This document shows positions 47,552 through 56,216 of a stretch of DNA of 64,000 nucleotides, piece after piece. The DNA lies in the NCBI GenBank assembly GCA_021774785.1, contig JAJFIQ010000026.1, forward strand, positions 620,001-684,000. The letters run 5' to 3'. The notes beneath the pieces were generated by a model that was given only the letters and a program-made list of their open reading frames with translations, was not told where the DNA came from and did no database searches. The position numbers and the translations under genes are program-made. This DNA is from Emcibacter sp. Lineage in GTDB: Bacteria > Pseudomonadota > Alphaproteobacteria > Sphingomonadales > Emcibacteraceae. Every line of letters begins with the position of its first letter. Position 1 is the stretch's first letter.

Positions 47552-48946
47552 ATGAAAATATTATTTATCTTTATTCTTACTTTATTTGTTATGAGCGGTG
47601 CTAACGCCGACGGTGTTCAGGATACGGCCCATGCGAAAAAGACTTTGGAAATTTATTCTAAGGTGATCTCTATGCGCACAGCAGCCGGACGCGGGAAAGT
47701 ACCGGAAATGGCAAATTATCTGGCATCCGAACTAAGGGCAGCAGGGTTTGAAGATAAGGATATTCATATTTTGCCAAAGGGGGAAACCGCTGCGCTGGTC
47801 GTTCGTTACGCCGGGGACGGCTCATCGGGCAAGAAGCCAATTTTATTGATCGGTCATATGGATGTGGTGGATGCCTTGCGGGAAGACTGGGAACGCCCAC
47901 CGTTTGAATTAACCAAGGATGATGATTTTTTTTATGGTCGGGGTACAATTGATAACAAGCTTGGCGTTAGCAATGTTACGTCTACTTTTATCCGCCTGAA
48001 AAAGGAAGGGTTTGTTCCGACCCGCGATTTGGTCATAGCTTTTTCCGGTGATGAGGAAACCGCCATGGATTCGACCAGAATGCTGGCCCATGACCGCAAA
48101 GACCTTACCGATGCCGAGTTTGCACTTAATTCTGATGCCGGGGGTGGTGACTTGAGGACGGATGGCAAGGCATTAACCTATCGCGTGCAGGTGGCAGAAA
48201 AAACCTATGTTACATACGAGCTTACCGTACGTAATCCCGGTGGGCACAGCTCTCGCCCACGGCTTGATAATGCCATATATGACTTAATGGATGCGCTTAA
48301 GAAGATACAAAATTATCGCTTCCCGGTGATGTCTTCCAAAATGACACGGGATTATTTCCGCATTGTAGGTAAACAACGGGGTGGGGAGCTTGGTGATGTC
48401 ATGATCCGTTTTGCCGATAATCCCGCTGATGAAAAAGCCGCTGACCGACTGTTTAGGGAATCCTCTTATGTGGGAACCACGCGCACCACATGCGTCACCA
48501 CCAGACTGCGCGCGGGACATGCGGATAATGCCCTGCCGCAATCGGCGACAGCAACAGTGAATTGTCGCATCTTCCCCGGTGTGAGTGTCGCGGCGGTTAA
48601 GAAAACACTGCAAGACCTGGTAGCCAATGATGCGATGGAATTTACCGTTCTGGGCAGACCGACGGAAAGCCCCATATCGGAACTTCGTAATGATGTTATG
48701 GCGGCTCTGAGCAAATCGGTTCATGGCCGTTATCCCGGCGTGACCATCATGGGATATATGGAATCCGGTGGTACGGATGGCATGCATTTCCGCTCAGCAG
48801 GTATTCCGACCGTGGCCATTTCCAGCAGATTTATGAATCCCGATGATATGTTTGCCCATGGTCTTAACGAACGTCTTCCGATCAAGACATTTTACGGGGG
48901 GCTGGATCACTGGACAATCATCCTCAAGGCACTTGCCGGAAAATAA
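47552..48946 (+). CDS. M20 family exported metallopeptidase
   Basis: From ATG 47552 the 464-residue protein has a signal peptide (MKILFIFILTLFVMSGANA) and the M20/M25/M40 layout. Zinc ligands are in ILLIGHMDVVDA, GRGTIDNKLGVSNV, and FSGDEETAMDSTRM, with NPGGHSSRPRLDNA in the dimerisation domain. The GTG at 47546 leaves only one base after GGAAAG, so the ATG is preferred. It probably hydrolyses small peptides or acylated amino acids in the periplasm. It ends 60 bases from the convergent J-domain gene. Confidence 0.9.
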   Translation: MKILFIFILTLFVMSGANADGVQDTAHAKKTLEIYSKVISMRTAAGRGKVPEMANYLASELRAAGFEDKDIHILPKGETAALVVRYAGDGSSGKKPILLIGHMDVVDALREDWERPPFELTKDDDFFYGRGTIDNKLGVSNVTSTFIRLKKEGFVPTRDLVIAFSGDEETAMDSTRMLAHDRKDLTDAEFALNSDAGGGDLRTDGKALTYRVQVAEKTYVTYELTVRNPGGHSSRPRLDNAIYDLMDALKKIQNYRFPVMSSKMTRDYFRIVGKQRGGELGDVMIRFADNPADEKAADRLFRESSYVGTTRTTCVTTRLRAGHADNALPQSATATVNCRIFPGVSVAAVKKTLQDLVANDAMEFTVLGRPTESPISELRNDVMAALSKSVHGRYPGVTIMGYMESGGTDGMHFRSAGIPTVAISSRFMNPDDMFAHGLNERLPIKTFYGGLDHWTIILKALAGK

Positions 48947-49006
48947 ACGTTTGCTGGAAATATCATATTCTCACTGGGAAAATATTATACAGATATCAAA
49001 GAAAAA

Positions 49007-49504
49007 TTACTTCACGGTCAGGACTTCATAAGCCGTAATGATCTGTTGGAATTTGATGGCGGCATCACTGTCCCCCAGATTGGTGTCGGGGTGATAGAGT
49101 TTGGCCATGCGGCGGTAGGCTGTTTTAATTTCGGCTGGCGTGGCATCATCGTCAAGGTCAAGGATGATCAGCGCATCTGTGCGGCGGCGGTCTTTGCCAT
49201 AGGTTTCTTCGCCAATATCATAGGCGCCACTGGTTTTATATCCCTTAGCGGTGCGCATTTCTTCCTGTGCGCGTTTAAAGGCCTCGTCTTTGCTCAGGCC
49301 TTCGAAATAATTCCAGTTGCGGTTAAATTCCGCTATATGGGTTTCGCAGAATTGCCATTTATCCTGGCTGTCCGGCGATTTAGGAGCGGGAAATTCACCT
49401 TTGCTATCACAACCGTCATGGTCACACATGCGGACTTGTATGGGGTCCCGTTCAGTTTCATATCCGTTCCAGCGGGGGAAGGTTGATGCTTTAGATTTTC
49501 TCAT
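49007..49504 (-). CDS. J-domain (DnaJ-like) protein
   Basis: This 165-residue soluble protein has a C-terminal J domain (about residues 105-165) with the HPD motif in MAKLYHPDTNLGDSDAAIKFQQIITAYEVL. The N-terminal 100 residues contain CDHDGCDSKGEFPAPK and WQFCETHIAEFNRNWNYFEGLSKDEA, the pattern of an alphaproteobacterial J-domain subfamily with a cysteine/histidine-rich front half. It would stimulate an Hsp70. It stands alone on the minus strand, just before the 702-base non-coding stretch. Confidence 0.9.
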   Translation of the reverse strand: MRKSKASTFPRWNGYETERDPIQVRMCDHDGCDSKGEFPAPKSPDSQDKWQFCETHIAEFNRNWNYFEGLSKDEAFKRAQEEMRTAKGYKTSGAYDIGEETYGKDRRRTDALIILDLDDDATPAEIKTAYRRMAKLYHPDTNLGDSDAAIKFQQIITAYEVLTVK

Positions 49505-49568
49505 ATGTCGTGTCTTAATGTCTTAAATGATTCTGCACAAGTAACCAGTATATCCAAAAGATATTAAT

Positions 49569-49595
49569 AAAAAAAGCCCCACCTTTCAGCAGAGC
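49569..49595 (-). terminator. Minus-strand intrinsic terminator
   Basis: On the minus strand, a 7-bp stem with wobble pairs (49595-49589 with 49582-49576) is followed by seven U residues (49575-49569). A longer alternative pairs 49625-49630 with 49576-49581. It lies 22 bases after the stop of the frameshifted ORF, which argues that this strand is, or was, transcribed. Confidence 0.55.
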
Positions 49596-49616
49596 CTATT
49601 TTATCTGATACGGGCC

Positions 49617-49825
49617 TTAAAGCATGGGGCCGGCGTCCCTCACCTTATTATCCGTATTGACCTTGCCCCACGAGATATTATCTTTCGAATTTTCTTCTTT
49701 GGCCATAAAATTGTCATTGGCGGAACGGCGCGTATGAACCCCTGTTTTACAACAGGGGCACTGCCGTTTCCGACGATGCCCGAACCTTGTTTGATGCTAT
49801 GTTCGTAAAGAACTTCCGCACCCAT
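49617..49825 (-). pseudogene. Small ORF apparently split by a -1 frameshift in a GGGG run
   Basis: An ATG at 49825 opens MGAEVLYEHSIKQGSGIV..APVVKQG. After GGGG (complement of 49739-49742) the frame becomes poor, while the -1 frame continues as VHTRRSANDNFMAKEENS..DNKVRDAGPML to a stop at 49617-49619. One added G would give an uninterrupted 69-residue protein, and a terminator follows at once. The family is unknown to me. A sequencing error, a real mutation or slippage on GGG are all possible. Confidence 0.4.
49721..49772. other. Nested hairpin inside the disrupted ORF
   Basis: An outer 9-bp stem (49721-49729 with 49763-49772, one bulged base) encloses an inner perfect 8-bp stem (49739-49746 with 49751-49758). 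On the minus strand the inner loop is GTAA, a GNRA-type tetraloop. It could be a structured RNA or a frameshift-related element. The pairing is seen directly. Confidence 0.5.
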
Positions 49826-50206
49826 ATTCCAATAAATATTTTATCATTGGATATAGTATGAAGGTCAAGCCCGATGGCGGTTTTATATTTACCGATATTA
49901 TTTATTTTAGCCGTCGTCTTGAATTTTTTTTATTTCTCAATTTTGCCTTAGTTGAGACCTAAGTTCTGATGAGAATTTTTATGCCGTATTTTTACGGTCA
50001 CATATTTTAATATCCTGAGGGAATCGCTCATATGAGATTTGAAATCAAGCATCAATCGTAATAAAAATGATACTTTTGTAAAGCTTTGAAAAATATATAT
50101 AATATATTCAATCATAGGGTGACGTATCTTTCTGGATTTACTTACCATAGGAAATAAATCGTGCTAATCTTTGCAGGATTCGTTCCCAGAAGAGGAAAAC
50201 AACTAA

Positions 50207-50923
50207 ATGGCTCCGAAAATAATACTTGTAGATGATGATCAAAATATTCTCACCTCCGTCAGCATGGCCTTGGAAGCAGAAGGTTTTGAGGTGACGACCT
50301 ATCCCGATGGATCGGCGGCACTGGACGGTTTCGATGTTAATCAACCGGATCTTGCGGTGCTGGATATTAAAATGCCGCGTATGGACGGAATGGAGCTGTT
50401 ACGCAGGCTTAGGGCAAAATATGATTTTCCAGTTATATTCCTGACCTCCAAGGACGACGAAATTGATGAAATGCTGGGCCTGAAGATGGGTGCTGATGAC
50501 TATATCACCAAGCCCTTTTCCCAACGGTTGTTGATTGAACGGATCAAGACTATCCTAAGGCGGGTAGATGCGGTACGAAAAATTGGTCAGAAATCAGGGT
50601 CAGAGAAGGAAGATGATGACGGTGTTCTCATTCGTGGGCGACTGAAACTTGACCCCATACGTCATATCTGTGAATGGGATGGCAATGATGTGCGGCTGAC
50701 GGTAACGGAATTTTTGATACTGGAGGCTCTGGGCCATCGTCCGGGCCATGTGAAAAGCCGTGATCAACTGATGGATATTGCCTATAATGACGATGTTTAT
50801 GTGGATGACCGCACCATTGACAGCCATATCAAACGGCTCCGTAAAAAATTCCGCAAAGTGGATGTGGAATTCGACGGCATAGAAACATTATATGGTGTCG
50901 GATACCGATATAGTGAAAGCTAA
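50207..50923 (+). CDS. chvI: Response regulator ChvI
   Basis: This 238-residue OmpR-type regulator has a receiver domain with the acidic pocket VDDDQN, phospho-acceptor Asp53 in [15 protein letters not shown] and LTSKDDE/TKPFS switch residues. The C-terminal winged helix has [34 protein letters not shown]. Identity as ChvI rests on the following ChvG-like kinase and the hprK-PTS genes, a conserved alphaproteobacterial order. The pair responds to envelope stress or acid in relatives. The kinase gene overlaps its 3' end. Confidence 0.93.
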   Translation: MAPKIILVDDDQNILTSVSMALEAEGFEVTTYPDGSAALDGFDVNQPDLAVLDIKMPRMDGMELLRRLRAKYDFPVIFLTSKDDEIDEMLGLKMGADDYITKPFSQRLLIERIKTILRRVDAVRKIGQKSGSEKEDDDGVLIRGRLKLDPIRHICEWDGNDVRLTVTEFLILEALGHRPGHVKSRDQLMDIAYNDDVYVDDRTIDSHIKRLRKKFRKVDVEFDGIETLYGVGYRYSES

Positions 50924-52577
50924 AGCAGAATCAGAAGATGAAAGTAGCGGGCTGAAACTATTGCGCCCTCAGCGGCGGGTATCGCCGCTAACTTTTCGGA
51001 TTCTGGTGGTAAATTTGATTGCTCTTGGTTTTCTTGCTGTTGGCATTCTATATATTGATCAATATCAGGAAACCATGATCCAATCGCGCATAGATGCGCT
51101 GGTTAAAGATGCGGAAGTGATGGCCGGTGCCCTGGGTGAGGCGGCCACAGCAGCCACGGACAAAAGTGAATTGCGTATCAAGCCCGCAGAACAGATTATC
51201 GTCCGCGTGGTTGGCGTGACCCATAACCGCACCCGCCTGTTTGGTCTGGACGGTAATTTATGGATTGATAGCCGGGATCTGGCGGTTGACCAGTCGGTAC
51301 TCATCGATGAACTGCCCCGGCATGAGGGCTGGAGTTCATTCTGGATCCGGTGGGCGAATGAACTGACACAACTGCTGGACCGTTTGCACAGTCGCTATAA
51401 TATGGAGCTCTACCACGAGGTGAAGGACCAGATAGCCGCTCATTATCCTGAAGTGGAATTTGCCTTGGAAGGGTATAATGGATATCGGATCAGGCGGTTG
51501 TCTGATGGTTCGGAGGTCATAACGGTCGCTGTTCCGGTTCAGCGTTTCCGGCGGGTGCTGGGGGCTTTACTCCTGTCCCGGGATACGCGTGATATACGCG
51601 AAGCAGTCCAAAATACCAGAATGACCTTCCTCAAGTTCTTTGGCGTTGTGCTGTTGCTTACCCTGTTGCTGTCGTTATTTCTGGCCAGAACCATTGTTCA
51701 GCCCATATTACGACTCGCGCGATCTGCTGACCGGATCAGTGCCGGAACCCATACCGGTGCCGATATTCCCGATTATTCTTCCCGTAATGATGAGGTGGGT
51801 GACCTGTCCCGGTCCCTGAAGGATATGACATTGGTGCTGGCACAACAGATTGATGCGGTGGCAGCCTTTGCTGCCGACGTTTCCCATGAGCTGAAAAACC
51901 CCCTGACATCGCTCAGGAGTGCAGTGGAAACATTGTATCTTGCAAAAGATGATGCGGCCAAGGCCAAATTACTGGGCATTATCAAGGATGATGTGGGACG
52001 ACTTGATCGGTTGATCACGGATATATCCAATGTGTCCCGGCTGGATGCTGAAATGTCGCGTAGCAAGATGAAAGAGGTCAACCTGAAAAGCATGTTGGAA
52101 ACATTGGTTGATCTTTATGATCCCTCGCAAAGTGAATCCATACCGACTTTGCATCTGGAAATTATTGGACAAAAGGGTCGGAGAAATTCAAGCAAGGCCT
52201 TTAACGTGAGCGGTCTGGAAGGACAGCTTGGCCAGTTGTTCCGTAATTTGATAGATAATGCCATTTCTTTTTCGCAGGCGGATGGCAATATATGGATCAG
52301 ACTTCGTCAGACTAAGGGCATGGTGCAAGTGGTGATCGAGGATGAAGGGCAGGGAATTCCTGAAGACAAGCTGGAAGATATTTTTGATCGTTTTTATACG
52401 GAACGTCCAAAGACAGAGGCCTTTGGCAAACATTCGGGGCTGGGACTGAGTATCTGTAAACAGATTGTGGAAGCCCACGGCGGTGCTATTATTGCCGAAA
52501 ACCGTCGTCGAACCACGGGCGCCCGCTTTATCGTTCAGCTCCGTCATCTGGCGGGCAAGGGGGAGGCCACATCATGA
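50892..52577 (+). CDS. chvG: Sensor histidine kinase ChvG
   Basis: This 561-residue inner-membrane kinase has two membrane segments (about residues 35-57 and 240-262) flanking a periplasmic sensor region. A HAMP linker follows, then the H-box [20 protein letters not shown] with His332, the N-box [12 protein letters not shown] and the G-boxes [18 protein letters not shown] and [16 protein letters not shown]. It phosphorylates ChvI. The ATG lies 32 bases inside chvI; a GTG at 50913 is an alternative start without a clear ribosome-binding site. The stop overlaps hprK in an ATGA junction. Confidence 0.93.
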   Translation: MVSDTDIVKAKAESEDESSGLKLLRPQRRVSPLTFRILVVNLIALGFLAVGILYIDQYQETMIQSRIDALVKDAEVMAGALGEAATAATDKSELRIKPAEQIIVRVVGVTHNRTRLFGLDGNLWIDSRDLAVDQSVLIDELPRHEGWSSFWIRWANELTQLLDRLHSRYNMELYHEVKDQIAAHYPEVEFALEGYNGYRIRRLSDGSEVITVAVPVQRFRRVLGALLLSRDTRDIREAVQNTRMTFLKFFGVVLLLTLLLSLFLARTIVQPILRLARSADRISAGTHTGADIPDYSSRNDEVGDLSRSLKDMTLVLAQQIDAVAAFAADVSHELKNPLTSLRSAVETLYLAKDDAAKAKLLGIIKDDVGRLDRLITDISNVSRLDAEMSRSKMKEVNLKSMLETLVDLYDPSQSESIPTLHLEIIGQKGRRNSSKAFNVSGLEGQLGQLFRNLIDNAISFSQADGNIWIRLRQTKGMVQVVIEDEGQGIPEDKLEDIFDRFYTERPKTEAFGKHSGLGLSICKQIVEAHGGAIIAENRRRTTGARFIVQLRHLAGKGEATS

Positions 52578-53008
52578 CGCTCATTCATGCGACGGGAATT
52601 TTTTTTGCGGGGAAGGGTGTTATGATCAAGGGGCCGTCCGGGGTCGGAAAGTCGGATCTTGCCTTGAGAATGATGGCATTGGGGGCGGAATTGGTCGGGG
52701 ATGATTATGTTATGGTTACGGGCAATAATAAAGGCCGTCTTACCATGGAATCTGCGCCTAATATTGCGGGCAAAATAGAGGTGCGCAATGTGGGTATTCT
52801 GGAAGTTTCTTTTAGGCCAAAAGCAGAAATTGATCTGGTTTTATGCCTTGTCACGGCGGAAGAGGCACAGCATCTTGAACGGATGCCGGAACAGAAAAAA
52901 ATGACAGTTGAAGGTATAGATATACCCTGTCTCGATTTTTACGGTTTAGAGGTCACCGCCCCGGAAAAACTTAAGGCAGCCATTAAAATATTATCGCAGA
53001 AATATTGA
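52574..53008 (+). CDS. hprK: HPr kinase/phosphorylase, short alphaproteobacterial form
   Basis: This 144-residue protein is the catalytic domain only, lacking the N-terminal domain of Firmicute HprK, as usual in alphaproteobacteria. It has the P-loop IKGPSGVGKSDLALRMM, ELVGDDYV and the HPrK signature APNIAGKIEVRNVGILEV. It would phosphorylate a serine of HPr and remove it, linking carbon or energy state to the PTS relay. It sits between chvG and rapZ. Confidence 0.93.
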   Translation: MTLIHATGIFFAGKGVMIKGPSGVGKSDLALRMMALGAELVGDDYVMVTGNNKGRLTMESAPNIAGKIEVRNVGILEVSFRPKAEIDLVLCLVTAEEAQHLERMPEQKKMTVEGIDIPCLDFYGLEVTAPEKLKAAIKILSQKY

Positions 53009-53060
53009 CTCTGGCCACTTACTGGACTTTACTTTGATTTTGGGGGATCAGGACAAGAAT

Positions 53061-53966
53061 ATGAACAAGTCAGAAAAAAACAAGGCCATGAAATTATACC
53101 TGATAACCGGATTATCAGGGGCGGGTAAATCGTCAGCATTGAAAGTGCTTGAGGATCTGGATTATGAGGCCATTGACAATCTACCCGTATCGCTGTTGCA
53201 CAATGTAGTGGATATGGTGCTTTCAGACAATGATAGCGGTCAGCATCCGGCACTTGCCATTGGTATTGATGCCCGCACACGGCATTTTCAGCCAGAAATA
53301 ATTCTTGATAGTCTGACTGAACTCAGGGCGCGAAAGGATATAATTCTAAAAATTCTCTATTTTGACAGCAGTAATGAGGTTCTGGCTAAACGCTTCACCG
53401 AAACACGCCGCAAGCACCCCTTGGCTACAGGCCGTCAGGTCACGGATGGTATTATTCAGGAGCGCCGGATGATGGGTGTGCTGCGGGCGGAAGCAGATTT
53501 TGTTTTTGATACATCGGACCTTGGTTCTCAGGAATTGCGCCAGATATTGCGCCAACAGTTTGAGCGTCAGCATGGTAACGATTTGAGCATTATGATCTCC
53601 TCATTTGCCTTTCCAAGGGGGCTGCCCCGAGATGCGGACCTGGTGTTTGATGTGCGCTTTCTGCGTAACCCCCATTATGTGGAAGAGCTCAAGCCATTGA
53701 CCGGACTGGACCAGGAAATACAGAATTATGTGGCTCAGGATGAGAGATTTGCCGAATTCTGTGACAAAATAAGTGACTTGATCTTTTTCACGTTGCCTGA
53801 GTATAAGAAGGAAGGGAAGTCATATTTAAAAATTGCCTTTGGCTGCACGGGAGGACGACACCGGTCCGTATTTATGGCCGAAAAAATGGCAATGTTATTA
53901 AATGACCACGGGTTTAAAGCAAACCTGTATCATAGGGAATTGAAGCTGGAAAAGCTTATAAACTGA
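53061..53966 (+). CDS. rapZ: RNase adapter/nucleotide-binding protein RapZ
   Basis: ATG 53061 gives 301 residues, with AGGA at 53050-53053. RapZ has an N-terminal P-loop (LITGLSGAGKSSALKVLEDLDYEAIDNLP) and a C-terminal domain with FGCTGGRHRSVFMAEKMA. In enterobacteria RapZ guides RNase E to the GlmZ small RNA; no such RNA is known here, so only the family is assigned. A TTG at 53034 would extend the N-terminus. The gene precedes the PTS IIA gene. Confidence 0.94.
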   Translation: MNKSEKNKAMKLYLITGLSGAGKSSALKVLEDLDYEAIDNLPVSLLHNVVDMVLSDNDSGQHPALAIGIDARTRHFQPEIILDSLTELRARKDIILKILYFDSSNEVLAKRFTETRRKHPLATGRQVTDGIIQERRMMGVLRAEADFVFDTSDLGSQELRQILRQQFERQHGNDLSIMISSFAFPRGLPRDADLVFDVRFLRNPHYVEELKPLTGLDQEIQNYVAQDERFAEFCDKISDLIFFTLPEYKKEGKSYLKIAFGCTGGRHRSVFMAEKMAMLLNDHGFKANLYHRELKLEKLIN

Positions 53967-53988
53967 CATAACGGAGGATGAAATATAA

Positions 53989-54396
53989 ATGATTGGAATG
54001 GTAGTTGTAACCCATGGGCGTTTGGCGGAAGAATTTGTTTCCGCTATGGAACATGTGGTCGGCCCTCAAAAAGCGGTCCGGGCCATATGTATTGGTCCCG
54101 ACGATGATATGGAACAGCGACGGCAGGATATTCTCAATGCGGTTAAGGATGCGGATCAGGGCGACGGCGTGATCCTGCTCACTGATATGTTCGGGGGGAC
54201 ACCTTCCAATCTTGCCATTTCAATCATGGAAAATGCCAATGTGGAAGTTATTGCGGGCATAAATCTTCCCATGTTGATCAAGCTTGCCAGCGTCCGCATG
54301 GTTTGTTCAATGGATGAGGCCATCAATGCTGCACAGGATTCAGGGCGAAAATATATCAATATCGCCTCTCAGGTATTATCCGGGGATAATAGGTGA
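53989..54396 (+). CDS. PTS EIIA component, mannose family
   Basis: This 135-residue EIIA-Man type protein has the phosphorylatable His9 in GMVVVTHGRLAEEF and the later DGVILLTDMFGGTPSNLAISIM. It has no fused EIIB and there is no EIIC/EIID in the window, so it is probably regulatory, as in other alphaproteobacterial incomplete PTS systems. Its stop overlaps the HPr start in a GTGA junction. Confidence 0.93.
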   Translation: MIGMVVVTHGRLAEEFVSAMEHVVGPQKAVRAICIGPDDDMEQRRQDILNAVKDADQGDGVILLTDMFGGTPSNLAISIMENANVEVIAGINLPMLIKLASVRMVCSMDEAINAAQDSGRKYINIASQVLSGDNR

Positions 54397-54686
54397 GTGA
54401 GAACGGAACAGCCCAGCCGCCCGACATTCGAAAACTTATAATTCAGAATGAACGTGGCCTACACGCCCGGGCCTCGGCAAAATTTGTCGGCGTTGCGGAG
54501 AAATTCGATACGGAAATTCTGGTCTCCAAGGATGGTACAGAAGTTGTTGGAACCTCCATCATGGGATTAATGATGCTGGCCGCGGCCAAAGGTGAAATAG
54601 TGACTTTGAAGGGCGCAGGAAGTCTGGCAACAGATGCGCTGGATGCGTTGGAGCAATTAATTATTAATAAGTTTGGTGAAGATTAG
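54393..54686 (+). CDS. HPr phosphocarrier
   Basis: This 97-residue HPr has the active histidine at position 24 in NERGLHARASAKFVGVA, and Ser55 in VVGTSIMGLMMLAAAKG, the site that HprK modifies. The first 13 residues are an extra tail. The start is a GTG. It completes hprK-rapZ-EIIA-HPr; enzyme I (ptsP) is not present here. Confidence 0.94.
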   Translation: MSENGTAQPPDIRKLIIQNERGLHARASAKFVGVAEKFDTEILVSKDGTEVVGTSIMGLMMLAAAKGEIVTLKGAGSLATDALDALEQLIINKFGED

Positions 54687-54817
54687 TAATTCCTTAAGTA
54701 TTTTCCTATATGTAATATAACAATATAAACATTTCTTTATGCTTGTGATGGTGGTGATCTGCTGTTATAAGCATGCCTTAGGTTATATTTTGTCCATTAG
54801 AGGAAGAAACAAACGTC

Positions 54818-56113
54818 ATGAGTGACTTTACCGATTATAAAATTGCAGATATTTCTCTGGCCGAATGGGGCCGCAAGGAAGTTAATATTGCTGAAACTGA
54901 AATGCCGGGCCTTATGGCGTTGCGGGAAGAATTTGGACCTAGCCAGCCATTGAAGGGTGCGCGCGTTGCCGGTTGTTTACATATGACTATTCAGACGGCG
55001 GTTTTGATGGAAACCCTGATAGCCCTTGGCGCGGAAATTCGCTGGTCAAGCTGTAATATTTTCTCAACTCAGGATCAGGCTGCGGCCGCCATGGCTGCGG
55101 CAGATATCCCTACCTTTGCCTGGAAAGGACTGACTGAGGAAGAATTTCTCTGGTGTATTCGGGAAACTATTGTTGGCCCCGATGGCTGGCGTCCTAATAT
55201 CATTCTGGACGATGGTGGTGATCTGACGGCCATGATTTATGATGATTTCCCGGAACTGCTGGAAGATATTCGCGGCATTTCCGAAGAAACCACTACAGGT
55301 GTTTTGCGTTTGTATCAAATGGAACAGGAAGGCAAGCTGAACGTTCCGGCGATCAATGTCAATGACAGCGTCACCAAATCAAAATTTGATAATCTTTATG
55401 GTTGTCGGGAAAGTCTGGTGGACGGTATCAAGCGCGCTACGGATGTAATGGTTGCGGGCAAGATTGCTGTTATCGGCGGTTATGGTGATGTGGGTAAAGG
55501 GTCCGCTGCCAGCCTGCGTAATCAGGGGGCAAGGGTTCTGATCACTGAGATTGATCCCATCTGTGCCTTGCAGGCCGCCATGGAAGGCTATGAAGTTGTC
55601 ACCATGGATGAGGCAGCAAAGCTCGGGGATATTTTTGTCACCTGTACCGGTAATAAGGACATTATCACCATTGATCATATGCGTGATATGAAAGACCGGG
55701 CAATCGTATGTAATATTGGTCATTTTGATTCAGAAATTCAGATTGCCGCACTGGAAAATTATCAGTGGGAAGAAGTTAAGCCACAGGTTGATGAAGTGAT
55801 CTTCCCAGATGGTAAGCGGCTGATAGTACTGGCTAAGGGCCGTCTGGTTAATCTGGGCTGTGCCACAGGTCATCCCAGTTTTGTTATGAGCGCATCCTTT
55901 ACCAATCAGGTTATGGCTCAGATGGAATTATGGACTAACTCAGCCAATTATGACAATAAGGTCTATGTGCTGCCGAAACATCTGGATGAGAAGGTTGCGG
56001 CATTGCATCTGGAAAAGCTTGGCGTGAATCTGACCACACTTTCCAAAGAACAGGCAGATTATATCAACGTGAGTGTTGATGGCCCGTTCAAACCGGAACA
56101 TTACCGCTATTAA
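54818..56113 (+). CDS. ahcY: Adenosylhomocysteinase
   Basis: AhcY hydrolyses S-adenosylhomocysteine to adenosine and homocysteine. The 431-residue protein has [43 protein letters not shown], the NAD-binding [19 protein letters not shown] and the C-terminal PDGPF-like signature [11 protein letters not shown]. It lacks the insertion of about 40 residues found in many bacterial enzymes. No SAH riboswitch could be identified in the 131 bases upstream. A strong hairpin follows at 56137-56170. Confidence 0.97.
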   Translation: MSDFTDYKIADISLAEWGRKEVNIAETEMPGLMALREEFGPSQPLKGARVAGCLHMTIQTAVLMETLIALGAEIRWSSCNIFSTQDQAAAAMAAADIPTFAWKGLTEEEFLWCIRETIVGPDGWRPNIILDDGGDLTAMIYDDFPELLEDIRGISEETTTGVLRLYQMEQEGKLNVPAINVNDSVTKSKFDNLYGCRESLVDGIKRATDVMVAGKIAVIGGYGDVGKGSAASLRNQGARVLITEIDPICALQAAMEGYEVVTMDEAAKLGDIFVTCTGNKDIITIDHMRDMKDRAIVCNIGHFDSEIQIAALENYQWEEVKPQVDEVIFPDGKRLIVLAKGRLVNLGCATGHPSFVMSASFTNQVMAQMELWTNSANYDNKVYVLPKHLDEKVAALHLEKLGVNLTTLSKEQADYINVSVDGPFKPEHYRY

Positions 56114-56136
56114 GTTTCTGTCATAATCAGATATTA

Positions 56137-56170
56137 CGGGGTCTGGACTTGTCATCAAGTTCAGACCCCG
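56137..56170. repeat. Strong hairpin after ahcY
   Basis: A 15-bp stem, including one G-U pair, with a TCAT loop spans 56137-56170, between ahcY and divL. It lacks a T-tract on both strands, so it is either a weak terminator or a REP-like palindrome. Confidence 0.6.
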
Positions 56171-56216
56171 AATGATTCCGGCTCAAAACAAGCTTCCCTT
56201 TTCACACTGATAGTTT

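Larger units (their letters stand above)
49505..50206. other. Non-coding stretch between the J-domain gene and chvI
   Basis: These 702 bases contain no intact gene I can support. The left third holds a minus-strand terminator (49569-49595), an apparently frameshifted small ORF (49617-49825) and a nested hairpin (49721-49772). The right part (49826-50206) is AT-rich, with small stem-loops at 49935-49957 and 49984-49997, and must contain the chvI promoter, for which I see no strong consensus. Confidence 0.6.

Noticed and set aside
49617-49740. Possible tmRNA: the peptide ANDNF on the minus strand resembles the start of alphaproteobacterial ssrA tags
   Set aside because: The frame continues for over 30 codons and ends in GPML, not in the short -LAA or -VAA tag end. 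No T-arm or acceptor-stem sequence of a two-piece tmRNA was found around it.
54687-54817. Possible SAH- or SAM-sensing riboswitch ahead of ahcY
   Set aside because: The leader is AT-rich and does not show the conserved cores of the SAH, SAM-II or SAM/SAH motifs that I know; only a short GCATGC palindrome is visible.
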